Below are positions 32,839 to 43,324 of a DNA stretch of 64,000 bases, piece after piece. The notes beneath the pieces were generated by a model. That model ran no database searches. It had not been told where the DNA came from and saw only the letters and a list, made by a program, of their open reading frames with translations. The stretch is from the NCBI GenBank assembly GCA_022496805.1, contig CM040096.1, positions 10,293,501-10,357,500 of the forward strand, read 5' to 3'. Every line of letters starts with the position of its first letter. Position 1 is the first letter of the stretch. The stretch is from Pohlia nutans (lineage: Eukaryota; Streptophyta; Bryopsida; Bryales; Mniaceae). The position numbers and the translations under genes are program-made.

Positions 32839-35800
32839 ATGGCATCTTTTGAGGGTGAGGGTCCCAAGGTCGTGGACAAGTTCGATGGGGTGAATTTCCA
32901 CTTGTGGAAATTCAAAATGGAGATGGTGATGGCCGAGAAGGAGTTGTGGGAGATTGTCGAGGGTAGTGAGGAACCTCCTTTCTCTTCTACGGATCCTAGG
33001 ATCATGCAAGCGTACACGAGGAGGGAGAAGAAGGCATTTGCCATTTTGGCACTCAACCTCGCGGATTCGCAACTTGCGCACATTCGTTCGTGCAAGACAC
33101 CCGCGGAAGCATGGTCCAAGCTTTGCAACATTCACGAAGCGAAAACATTGGCCAACATTTTGTTTTTGAGGCGCAAGTTCTTCACTATCAAGATGGGCGA
33201 AGAAGATGACATGTTGGCGCACATCAACAAGGTCAAAGCTCTCGCGGATCAACTCAACGGTTGCGACGTGTCGGTTACGGATGGTGACATCGTGATGACA
33301 CTTTTGGAGAGCCTTCCATCATCATACGAGTACCTCATCGTGGCGATGGAGTCAAGACCCATTACGGAGCTCACATTGGACTATGTGACCTCACGGTTGT
33401 TGCACGAGCTTTCGCGGCGAAAGGAGAACGAGTCTCGAGAAGATGGAGCGGCACTCGTGGCGAAGCAATCTAAGAATGGAGGCGGTGGGAGCTCAAGCGA
33501 CAAGGTGTGCTTCTATTGTGGTAAGAAGGGCCACATTGCCAAATTTTGCTTCAAACGCAAGAGGGATGAGAAAGGGGAGAGTGCAAACAACACTAAAACT
33601 CGTGACGATGATGAGTACGCATTTACGGCTAGATATGAGGCAAGCATGAGCGATGGCATCGAGGGTGATGCAAGCATGAGTGATGGTATCGAGGGTGATG
33701 CAAGCATGAGTGATTGGATTGAGGTTGGTGATGAGTATGCAAACATGGCAAGCAATGTATCGTGCAATGGTAGTACGAGTGATTGGATTGTTGATTCGGG
33801 GGCTACAAGCCACATGTCACCACATAAAACTTGTTTTCATTCGTATGCTCTCATTAATCCAAGGAGAGTGATTTTGGGAGATGATACGGTGCTTGAGGCC
33901 GTTGGCAAGGGCCAAATTGTTGTAGACACCGAGGTGAGGGGTCGTGTGAAGACAATCACTATCCAAGATGTCCTCCACGTTCCCAAATTAACGGCAAATT
34001 TACTATCGGTGAGGCAATTAGTGGCAAAGCACTTGAGGGTTGAGTTTAGTGATAAGGGGTGTTATGTGTTGTCACCGAGTCGAGATGAGGTGGCCATCAT
34101 TGAAGAACACGAGGGCTTGTACCACATCAAGTTCTCCAAGGTGCATTCGAAGGAATCGGCGGCGTTGGCGCATTCAAACTTGAAGGACGACAAGTTGGCG
34201 TTGTGGCATCGTCGACTTGGCCATTTGAACATCAAGAGTGTGAAGACACTACGCGGCATGGTAAGCGGTATGGACCTTCATCAATTGAAAGTGGATGCTT
34301 CTACATTCACGTGTGAAGGTTGCATTGAAGGCAAGCAACAACGGTTGCCATTTGCGGGTGAAGGGGCGACACGGGCCACAAAAGTTTTGGAGATCGTGCA
34401 TTCGGATGTGTGTGGCCCCATGAAGACCACATCGATGGGAGGTTGCAAGTACTTTGTGACCTTCATCGATGATTTTTCAAGGAAGATATGGCTCTACCCT
34501 ATCAAAGCCAAGAGTGAGTGCTTTGAGAAGTTCAAGGAGTTCAAGACATTGGTGGAGAACCAATCCGAGTTGAAGATCAAGGTGTTTCGGTCGGACAATG
34601 GCGGCGAGTACATGTCCAAGAAATTTGACGAGCTTTTGAAGAATGAAGGCATCGCACGCCAAACTTCGGCCCCGTACACGCCTCAACAAAATGGAGTTGC
34701 GGAGCGCGCAAATCGCACCATTGTAGAGATGGCGAGGAGCATGTTGCACGCTCAAAACTTGAAGTTGGACCTTTGGGCGGAAGCGGTGGTGAATGCGGTA
34801 TACACACGCAATCGGTGTCCAACAAGCGCGGTTGAAGGCATGACGCCGGAGCAAGCGTGGAGTGGGAGGCAACCATGTGTTGCACACATGCGCATCTTCG
34901 GATGCATTGCATATGCGAAGGTTCCTGACAAACGGAGGACGAAACTCGAGGCTAAGGCCTTGAAATGTGTGTTTCTTGGGTATTGTGAAGGTACCAAGGC
35001 GTATAGACTCATGTCGGTGGACACGAGGAAGATCATTCGGTCACGTGATGTGACATTTTGTGAGGAGTCTACGATGGAGGCTCCTTTGGAGGTTGGTCCA
35101 AGTGGGAGTAGTGGAGACGTTTTGGTGGACACACCCTCCAAGTCTCCTAGTGTTGTTGATGTAGGTGATGATGACGGTGATGACGAAGCTGGCGACACGG
35201 AGGTTGTTGAAGCGCCATCGAGCTCAAAGGCCAAGAATGGCGCAAAGGGCACGCAAGAGGAGCAAGTTTCTTCAAGCGAGCGGCGGTACCCCGAGAGATC
35301 GCGCAAGCCACCTGGAGAATGGTGGAAGAACCACATCTTCCCTCAAGTGGAGGACGAGCATGCGAATGTGGCATTATCGGATGGTCCATTGACCATTCGA
35401 GAAGCCATGCAAGGTGAGGATGCGGTCAAGTGGGAGCACGCCATGCAAGAGGAGTACGACTCTCTAATTGCTAACGGTACGTGGCAATTAACTCCCATTC
35501 CAAAGGATCGCAACCCCATTGGTTGCAAATGGGTGTTTCGGACAAAGAGGGATGTTTCGGGTATTGTTGTGCGTCACAAGGCAAGATTAGTAGCCAAGGG
35601 GTTCGCGCAAGTGCGTGGGGTGGACTTTCACGAGACATTTGCTCCCGTGGCCAAGTTCACCACCATTCGATGCATTCTTGCCATTGGAGCGGCCTTGGAC
35701 TTGGAGATGCATCAAATGGATGTGAAGACCGCATTTTTGAATGGCGATTTGGAGGAGGACATCTACATGGTGCAACCTGAGGGGTTTGTGCAACAAGGTA

Positions 35801-36984
35801 ATGAGCACCTTGTTTGTAAGTTGCAAAAATCATTGTATGGGTTGAAACAATCTCCAAGAGCGTGGTACCAAAAGATTGACACGTTCTTGGTTGCACACGG
35901 GTTTACTAGGAACATTGCGGATCATAGTCTCTACTTCATGCAAGAGGGACAACATGTGGTGATTGTGATCATATATGTTGATGATTTGATCATTCTTGCA
36001 AGCCTCATGAGTTTAATGAATGCATTAAAAGGCAAGCTTGAGAGAGAGTACGAGATGAGTGATCTTGGAGAATTGCACTTTTGTCTTGGTGTTGAGTTTG
36101 TGCGAGACAGGACTACACGCACTATCACCATGAGTCAAGGCAAGTATGTGATGGACGTGCTCAAGAGATTCGGGATGGAGGATTGTAAGCCCGTGGCAAC
36201 ACCATTGGATGCAAACTCCAAGTTCGTCAAGCTTTCGGAGGAGGAGTATGCGATGGAGGCTAAATCGATGGCGGAGGTGCCATACAAGCAAGCGGTGGGG
36301 TCGTTGATGTATGCGATGATTGCGAAACGGCCCGACCTTGCGTATCCAATTAGCGTGGTGAGTCAACACATGGCGAGACCGGGCTCGATGCATTGGATGA
36401 CGGTCAAGAGGATCATGCGTTATTTGAGGGGCACAAGCGATGTGAAGTTGTGTCTTGGAGGCAAAGACATTGTGTTGAGCGGCTATTGTGACGCGGACTA
36501 CGCGGGAGACACGAGCGATCGAAGATCGACAACGGGCTACATGTTCAAGGTCGGATCGGGAGCGGTGTCGTGGAATAGCAAGCGGCAACAAACCACGGCG
36601 ACATCAACGGTGGAGGCCGAGTACATGGCTACGAGCCATGCCACGAAGGAGGCCATTTGGTTGAGGCAACTAATGGTGGATGTGGGTTGCACACAAGGTG
36701 AGGCTACAACGATTATGTGTGACAACCAAGGGTGCATTTCACTTGCAAAGAACCCTACACATCATTCACGCACGAAGCACATTGATGTGCAATACCACTT
36801 CATTCGGGAGAAGTTGGAATTGGGAGTTATACATTTGGAGTATTGCCCAACGGAGCACATGGTGGCGGATGTGCTCACAAAGGGTCTTTGTAGAGACCGA
36901 CACCAACGATTAGTAATAGCATTTGGACTTAGAGGCTTTGGCTCTACGCAAAGTGGGAGTATTGAGGTAATTGATGCAACGTAG
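32839..36984 (+). CDS. copia-1 gag-pol polyprotein
   Basis: A single 1381-aa frame; I take ATG 32839 rather than the upstream GTG at 32830. Order: gag (KFDGVNFHLWKFKMEMVMAE near residue 16); CCHC knuckle CFYCGKKGHIAKFC at about 223-236; protease WIVDSGATSHM at about 316; GAG-pre-integrase LWHRRLGHLN; integrase core with HSDVCGPM, RSDNGGEY (about 584) and NGVAERANRT; RT with YVDD at about 1046; RNase H with DADYAG (about 1217) and EAEYMA. All catalytic motifs look intact. Integrase before RT defines Ty1/copia. Three 10-residue repeats (ASMSDGIEGD type) expand the gag-protease linker. The stop lies 25 bp inside the 3' LTR. Gag, protease, integrase and RT/RNase H would act in a cytoplasmic particle, then the nucleus. 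Confidence 0.95.
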   Translation: MASFEGEGPKVVDKFDGVNFHLWKFKMEMVMAEKELWEIVEGSEEPPFSSTDPRIMQAYTRREKKAFAILALNLADSQLAHIRSCKTPAEAWSKLCNIHEAKTLANILFLRRKFFTIKMGEEDDMLAHINKVKALADQLNGCDVSVTDGDIVMTLLESLPSSYEYLIVAMESRPITELTLDYVTSRLLHELSRRKENESREDGAALVAKQSKNGGGGSSSDKVCFYCGKKGHIAKFCFKRKRDEKGESANNTKTRDDDEYAFTARYEASMSDGIEGDASMSDGIEGDASMSDWIEVGDEYANMASNVSCNGSTSDWIVDSGATSHMSPHKTCFHSYALINPRRVILGDDTVLEAVGKGQIVVDTEVRGRVKTITIQDVLHVPKLTANLLSVRQLVAKHLRVEFSDKGCYVLSPSRDEVAIIEEHEGLYHIKFSKVHSKESAALAHSNLKDDKLALWHRRLGHLNIKSVKTLRGMVSGMDLHQLKVDASTFTCEGCIEGKQQRLPFAGEGATRATKVLEIVHSDVCGPMKTTSMGGCKYFVTFIDDFSRKIWLYPIKAKSECFEKFKEFKTLVENQSELKIKVFRSDNGGEYMSKKFDELLKNEGIARQTSAPYTPQQNGVAERANRTIVEMARSMLHAQNLKLDLWAEAVVNAVYTRNRCPTSAVEGMTPEQAWSGRQPCVAHMRIFGCIAYAKVPDKRRTKLEAKALKCVFLGYCEGTKAYRLMSVDTRKIIRSRDVTFCEESTMEAPLEVGPSGSSGDVLVDTPSKSPSVVDVGDDDGDDEAGDTEVVEAPSSSKAKNGAKGTQEEQVSSSERRYPERSRKPPGEWWKNHIFPQVEDEHANVALSDGPLTIREAMQGEDAVKWEHAMQEEYDSLIANGTWQLTPIPKDRNPIGCKWVFRTKRDVSGIVVRHKARLVAKGFAQVRGVDFHETFAPVAKFTTIRCILAIGAALDLEMHQMDVKTAFLNGDLEEDIYMVQPEGFVQQGNEHLVCKLQKSLYGLKQSPRAWYQKIDTFLVAHGFTRNIADHSLYFMQEGQHVVIVIIYVDDLIILASLMSLMNALKGKLEREYEMSDLGELHFCLGVEFVRDRTTRTITMSQGKYVMDVLKRFGMEDCKPVATPLDANSKFVKLSEEEYAMEAKSMAEVPYKQAVGSLMYAMIAKRPDLAYPISVVSQHMARPGSMHWMTVKRIMRYLRGTSDVKLCLGGKDIVLSGYCDADYAGDTSDRRSTTGYMFKVGSGAVSWNSKRQQTTATSTVEAEYMATSHATKEAIWLRQLMVDVGCTQGEATTIMCDNQGCISLAKNPTHHSRTKHIDVQYHFIREKLELGVIHLEYCPTEHMVADVLTKGLCRDRHQRLVIAFGLRGFGSTQSGSIEVIDAT

Positions 36985-37217
36985 TATTGCTAGAAGCCAA
37001 AGACGTACGGGTGCTAAATAATGGTGTGTGGGAGGAGGGGTTAGGCATGGGCTGATCTCTAGAGTGTCCTTGTGATGAGTTATCCCATATGGTTTGTCCA
37101 TGGTGACCTCCTAGTGTACACTACTTAAGGTGGAAGGCCTTTGAGTAAAGATTATCTCTTTCTACGCATTCCTTGTGTTTGTGTGTGTGCCTTGTGCAAT
37201 CTTCTCTACCTTCAATA
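36960..37217 (+). repeat. copia-1 3' LTR
   Basis: Second 258-bp LTR, indistinguishable by eye from the 5' LTR. It is preceded by the polypurine tract AAAGTGGGAG and followed by the duplicated GTTTT. Confidence 0.95.
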
Positions 37218-37222
37218 GTTTT

Positions 37223-38460
37223 GGTGTTGTTGATGTGGAGCTCCATATTCGTTTGGTTCTCTTTGACGCAATGCTTTGGATTGTGCTGATCTCCGTCCAT
37301 TGCACTGTGAATGTCATTGTTGTTCGTGGCGCTTAGGTAGAACTGCTGTCTCAATCTCCACGTGTTGTTCTTGATGATTGCTAGGGCTCTATCTTGCAAT
37401 TCTTCCCAACTGCTCGAGCTGCTTGTTGTCGTTCTACGATTCTGGTGTTGTGTGTCGCAGCTTTCCTTAGCTCCCAGACCTTGAGGGTTGCACTGGCGAC
37501 GGCTTGAATTACTGTTGTTGTGTTTGGTGTTGTGTGCGCAGAGATCGCTGCTTAGGACGCACTTGACATTCTTCGTCAGAGCAACGCCACGCTTCTTGCA
37601 GACTGAGGACTTCTTTCATGGCATAGGAAGGTCTGTCCATTGGTTCTTTTTGCTCCAAGCGTCGATGTGCTTGTTGCTTTGATGGTGGAGCGATTGCTGG
37701 TACTGTCTGGTTAGACAGCTCGGTGTTGGTTGCTTGACGCCGTGTGCACATGTATATGCATTGCTAGCATTGCAGATCTGGAGTTGGGATGGGAGGCGAG
37801 AAAGATCTAGGGATTTGTGGCATGTTAGCGTATAGGTAGTCATACAATTTGATAGATCAAGATCTAACGAGTTAGAGTTGTGTCTACACGGATCAATAGC
37901 AAGGACATTTAGGCAGAAAATGTAATGCATAATTGACAAAAGAAGGTGAAGGAGGTCAAGCCTGATGTGAAGCCGAAATCTTGTTGTTGTCATTAGTTGG
38001 CTATTGAATGTGGTGTGGAGAGAGTGAGTTCAGGTGAGGGTGGTCTTGTGAAGCGTGCTTTGAAGAGTATGTAATACTAGCTAAACATCGATCTATGAGG
38101 AGACAACCCAACCTGCCTCCATTGTACAAGCGACCTTACAGATCTATCACACAGTCTTGTGATGCCAACACTACACTCACAGAAGCGGGTTCCAACTCTC
38201 TTCGCCTCCTTAGATCTGAACTTGTACATCTTTCTCCTTGATTCGTCTTGGCAGCCCAGCCTGCCTTGTCCATGTCCGGCCTCTTACAACTCCTTCATCG
38301 CACGCTCACTCACACCTCCTCAGCGAGCAGTGGCATAGCTGCTCTCCATCCTTCAGACTCTCCACACCGCAGATCGTGGAGTTCAGCTAGACGTCGCCAT
38401 TCGCATCTACTCTGGCTTACTTATAACAAAAATACATAAAACTTCTTGTAGCACCTTCAG
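37223..38460. other. Continuation of the host block after copia-1, no confident gene
   Basis: Joined to 31758 this sequence would be continuous. It is GC-richer than average with several acceptor-like CAG sites, but ORFs on both strands are short and unrecognisable. It could be a non-coding transcript, an untranslated region or an old element. Confidence 0.35.
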
Positions 38461-38489
38461 AGTTGTTGCGGATAACTGTTTGATGCTCA

Positions 38490-38830
38490 ATTCTCCACTT
38501 CTCACTTCTTTTTTCTTTTTCATTCTTTTTTAAAATGATATTTTTTAAATCTATTTTTTCTCTGGTGAAAGACATAATGAAATAATCAAATTAAATTTTC
38601 TATAGTGAAAAAAAGAATGATGTATCCAAAAGTTATTCTATGAGGTGGGAAAAAAATAAAAAATAGCCAACATCTATTTTTTATAGTGGGAAAAAAATAG
38701 CCAAGATCTATTCTTTCTTGTGAAAGAAAAATGATATATAGTCAGAATCTAATTTGTATAGTGAAAGAATTAATGAAATAGCCAAAATCTATATTTTATG
38801 GTGAAAGAAAAAATAACAGATAGATAGAAA
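38490..38830. repeat. Degenerate about 50-bp tandem repeat
   Basis: Variants of TAGCCAAAATCTATTTTTTA followed by TAGTGAAAGAAAAAATGA recur six or so times. Confidence 0.6.
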
Positions 38831-39039
38831 CTCCGGACCTCTTTTGAGGCCAGCGTGAATAAAGTGTCTGTTCGTCTTGACAATGAGCCAGTGCCCATCG
38901 GACAAAGGGCCATTGGTGCAAGACTACTCTCCCCTTCCGAGAATAGACACTTTAGTGACCAATAACAAGTACTAGTAACAAACAGTAACCTTAAACGGAT
39001 GGTTAAATCTAGCTAGGGTATAATTTGGGATATGTTTTG

Positions 39040-39290
39040 TTGGTGGACGCCAAGTCATGGTTCCTAGGTTGGTTGGTGAAGGACGTTGTATTACATTTAC
39101 ATTGTCCGGGTTCGATTCCCGTTGAGTCCGTCTGAGCAGTAATGTGATATTCATGATTTGGTGTTGCTAGTGAGTTATCATAGGCAGGAGTGTTGTATCA
39201 ACCAACCGGCCCCGTCCCACGTTCCTGAGACAAGTGTTTACGTTGAGCTAATTAGAAAAGTTCAAAAAGAAATAAGTAGTGGTCTTAACC
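39040..39290 (+). repeat. tRNA-derived SINE-like element
   Basis: A box-A-like TAGGTTGGTTGGTGAAGG is followed about 35 bp later by a box-B-like GGGTTCGATTCCC. Downstream non-tRNA sequence continues to a TCTTAACCACT region, as in a SINE body. Confidence 0.5.
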
Positions 39291-39429
39291 ACTATCCCCC
39301 CTTTTCATGTTTATTTCTTCCATTTATTCTATAGGTAGTGATTGGTTATTTTCTATTTTTCTTTTATGTAGTATAATTGATCTGGCATGATGTATAGCGA
39401 TGGTGTTTATTTCTTTGAATGTGTGTTTA

Positions 39430-39908
39430 AACACCCAATTCCCTAATTTTGCACTTGGCCAAGTGCACTCATTTCATGAGCAAATTTGGCTTTAAAAAAA
39501 TTTGTTTGAATTTTTTTCTAAAAAACAACAATTTTGTCTTTCTACAATCCCTACGTTGTAAAGAAAAAATTATTTAATTTATTTTGTATCCTTATCTTTA
39601 CCTTTTATTTTATCTTTTTCTTTATCTTTTATTTTCTTTTATTTTATCTTGTATTTTTTGCTTGTCTTCTTTCTTGTCTTCCTCTTGTCTTCCTTCTTCT
39701 TTTTCTTCTTATCTTCCTTTTCTTTTTCTTCACTTTGCCATTTCTGGAGTTTAAACATTAAGAAATTCTTAAAAAAAAACTAAAATCAGAGAGCAGCCGA
39801 TGGCTGAATCCAATAGAGGCCAAAAAATAAATAAAATAAATAAATAAATAAAATAAAATAAAATAAAATTTGACTTCCGGATTTTCCGGACAGAGAGGGT
39901 CCGCGCGC
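39430..39908 (+). mobile_element. Half foldback element (left arm only), copy 2
   Basis: It starts AACACCCAATTCCCTAATTT and follows the left arm of the 16094-17374 element through the pyrimidine tract, the CCATTTCTGGAGTTTAAAC block and TTTTCCGGACAGAGAGGGT. It then stops inside GGGTCCGCGCG, after which the sequence is unrelated. The central hairpin and right arm are absent. Confidence 0.8.
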
Positions 39909-42900
39909 CCAAGCAACCAAGCATCCTCAAGTTTCAGGAAGGGCTCGTGGGATCTCAGCCCTCGATCTCCATCGACGGTCACGATTCAGCTGCACTTGAT
40001 GGCCCTACCATAGCCCTGGTGAAGATCCTACCATTTCCGTAAATGAGCAGGGCTTATTTGGAAACATAGATTATGAGCTGGGTCCCAGGCCCTTTAATGG
40101 GTTATATTTCTGGATTAATATTAGTTACACGCTTGTCGGTAAAGCACCTTGTTTGTTCAGAAAAGTGGCTTTCGTTTCTTATAACATATGTATACACAAA
40201 ACTAACAGTGAACCTAAATCCAACACACTTGAATCACCATCATACTTGAATTCTTTGATTGTTACCTTAACCCTTAAAGGGTTGATGGAAATAGTATATA
40301 CGTTGACGTATATTTGACATTTGTGGTAAATAGAAAGCTCCAAAATGAGATCCTAATAGCTCATTAGAATCATGTCAACGTGAATTTTAACTTTACTTTT
40401 CATTGTAAATCCATAGGAGGTGTGGAACCATGCCAAATACAATGAAATGCTACACTAAATAGGTAGATTAGTGTTAGATAATTATAAGATTTACATAAAC
40501 ATGTTGTAAGTTTTATTATTGACCTATTTTTTTACCCTCTATATTGGTGAAGATGGGGATCTTTTAATAGTATTGGAATCAATGTCTTTGATAAAAAAAT
40601 TTGTCGAGAGTAAAAATATATAATATTTTCAAATCTTATAATTATCTAACACTAATCTACCTATTTAGTGTAGTGTATAATACTGGTCGAAAAGGGCTCT
40701 TTGGACCTTTGAGGGTTAAGGTTTAAGATTCTTCGATGCGAATTTTGTGAATCAAATGTTTGTATGTTCGAGAGAGGTCTAAAGTGATGTTGAGATTTGG
40801 TGAAAAGAAATGCGTGCTCTCATAAAATCCTCTTATGCATGCTTTATGAGTGCTGAAATTTCTGGAATTGAGTCATTTTTGTTATAGAGCAACTTATTTC
40901 TATACATAAAATTATTTGCCTTTTGTAAAAATGTATGGCCTTTAGTAAATAATTAGTGAGTCTCAAAGTAATGGCAATAATTGGTATACTTGGTTTGACT
41001 TGGAATTTGGTTTATCACCTAGAATTTTAGACTACTAGTAGATGCCATAGCTGTATGTGCCTCCCTATATGTGAAATTGTTATACATCCAAAATTAACTC
41101 TAGGGTTTTAATCTCTAAAAATCCTTACATGTTTTGTAAACGTCAAAACACTACAATTTGCGCATTTGAAATATCACATTCTATGATTTATAAATTTTCA
41201 TAGATAGTCATCAACATTGTACACATATAACAAAAAATTCAATACGATTGGAAGGTATTTTTAAAATTTACAAGTTTTATCATGTAAATAAGATAAACAT
41301 TCAAAACAAATATATATGATTGAGATTAAATATCTCAAATTATATACAAGGTAGAAAGAAATATATATACTTTCAAGTAGTTTAAAAAATGAAGTGGAGA
41401 AATTAAATGAGACGCATGATTAGAGCATCCTTCCAAACCTCTGTATATATTCAACACTTGAATTTCATATTTCTCAATAGTGTAAATCTTTAAGTGAAGT
41501 ATATTTTCTAATCCCAATGATCAAAAGATGTATCATATCTTAACTCCTAACCGTCCTTAACTTTTTTGGTTTAAAATCATCATTGCTTTTGAAGTGTTAT
41601 ATGTCTAAATGTAAGTGAGGAATAGAAAACTCAACATTACAATATGGAGTGTACATGTTGTGGATGACAAGAATTGAATTTGAAGTCATTTGATGACATA
41701 GATTGCAACATCATAATGTTTTAGAGTTGAAAAAGGTTGCTCAAATTCTCCTATAAACACATAAGAGTTAAAGTTCTATTTCAAAACCTACTCAAATGAA
41801 AAAATTTAAACTATAGAGTGGTTCAAAAACTTCATATAAGAACGTTGGTACCAAAAAATATTCATGAAAATCTTGTATGTGTCCTAAGATGGCGTTGCAA
41901 TGTTAAAATATGGCCCAAGTTTTACAAAGCAAAAAGTGTCCAAAACTAGATCGACTTGTACTTAAACGCTTGCTAAATTTTCACAACACTTTGGATTGAA
42001 TAAAGATTTATATTACAAAAATTAGACTTCATTTGGAATAAAATCTAACAATTTTAATTGAAATCTAACACCAAATGGAGAACAAAAAACTCTTCAAAGT
42101 GTTGAGCATTCAATGTTACAAATAAACGACATTTAAGGCTATCAGGGGTCATGTTAACCCCTAAGCATCTACATTGCATTTACACGGTCAAACCTCATTA
42201 ATATCTCACATTTAAAAACATATCAAATTTCATGGTATTTTTCTCATATGGTTTATTGTTAAACGGATGTACGGTGATTTTTTCATAATTGTGTAAATAA
42301 AAAAGATTTTTAAAGCCTTTATTTTGTAAGAATCATAGTAACTACAAAAAATCCTAAACTTGTATGAAATTTTTAGGAAAATGGGAAATACTAGTGATGA
42401 CATCAATTTGTAGGGGCATGCTTTTTGAGCTTACATAAATAAGAAATTCAATAGAAAAACTTAGTGCGTATTGGAATTTTAGGGTTTTGAACTTTAAAGT
42501 GTTGTAAAAAGTGAAACTTTAACAAATTTAAAAAATAGTAACTTAGATTAGAAATTAGGGTTTACGGTCCTCCACACTTTCGTAGTTGGGACCATTTTCA
42601 TTTGAAATTAAGAACTAGGTGAAAATTAGCATTTGACTTAAAATTGACCAAATGTCGCCCCAAGTGGCTCCTTGCACACTTAGAGGTTAATCCTAAATGC
42701 CCACAACCCTCTCCAAATTCGGTTGTTTTGCAAAGATGCATTATAAATGCAACTAAGAGGGATATTTTGAACTTAATGTATGAAAAAAGTTGTACATTAT
42801 GATTTTTAGATTCTATCTATGTGGTTAGATATATCGTTGCTCTCATCAATATTTTGTATAAAATAAGAAACTTAAAATTCAATATTATTTTGTAATTAGA

Positions 42901-43085
42901 TTACAAACAAGATATTGACAATTTGTAAATTATGTTTGTATGGATTGAAATGTAAATAATACTTTAAGTGTTGAGATTTTATGGTTTTAGAAATAAATTC
43001 AAATACGCTTTTGAACTAAAATCATACTCAGTGCACATTCTTTTTACTGTAAATGCTTCATTTTTTTAAAATGAAAGGATAATAC
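39909..43085. other. AT-rich intergenic DNA with one dispersed repeat
   Basis: No convincing gene. 42560-42660 resembles 13080-13150, and 42660-42960 is a partial inverted copy of repeat family R. An inverted pair lies at about 40440-40500 and 40620-40680 (ATTAGTGTTAGATAATTATA and its complement), suggesting a small foldback sequence. Confidence 0.5.
42660..42960 (-). repeat. Dispersed repeat family R, partial inverted copy 3
   Basis: The reverse complement matches the right half of 15412-15990 and 17649-18265, including GCAATCACA-like and GCATCTTTGCAAAAC blocks. Confidence 0.7.
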
Positions 43086-43324
43086 TCATAAACATACATT
43101 TAACACATACATAACAAAACTTAAACATATACTTAATACATTTATATTTATTAAGGTAGGAAAAAAAACATGATACACATTAAACATATGATATATGCAA
43201 ATACAATAACCAACCATAATAAAGTAACGGTTAAATCCGCTATTACATAAAACTTTATTAAATAAATACACCAAACTAGTATTTTTTTTATTAAGCACTA
43301 AATCGCTATTTTTTTTCCACCTAT

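Larger units (their letters stand above)
31759..37217 (+). mobile_element. Intact Ty1/copia LTR retrotransposon (copia-1)
   Basis: Two 258-bp LTRs (31759-32016 and 36960-37217) look identical by eye and are bounded by TATTGAGG and CTTCAATA. GTTTT lies on both outer sides (31754-31758 and 37218-37222) as the 5-bp target duplication. A primer-binding site follows the left LTR, and a purine tract (AAAGTGGGAG) directly precedes the right LTR. One uninterrupted gag-pol frame fills the interior. All features expected of an autonomous, recently inserted element are present. Confidence 0.95.

Noticed and set aside
34477..36737. Long antisense ORFs inside copia-1
   Set aside because: Shadows of the GC-rich gag-pol frame.
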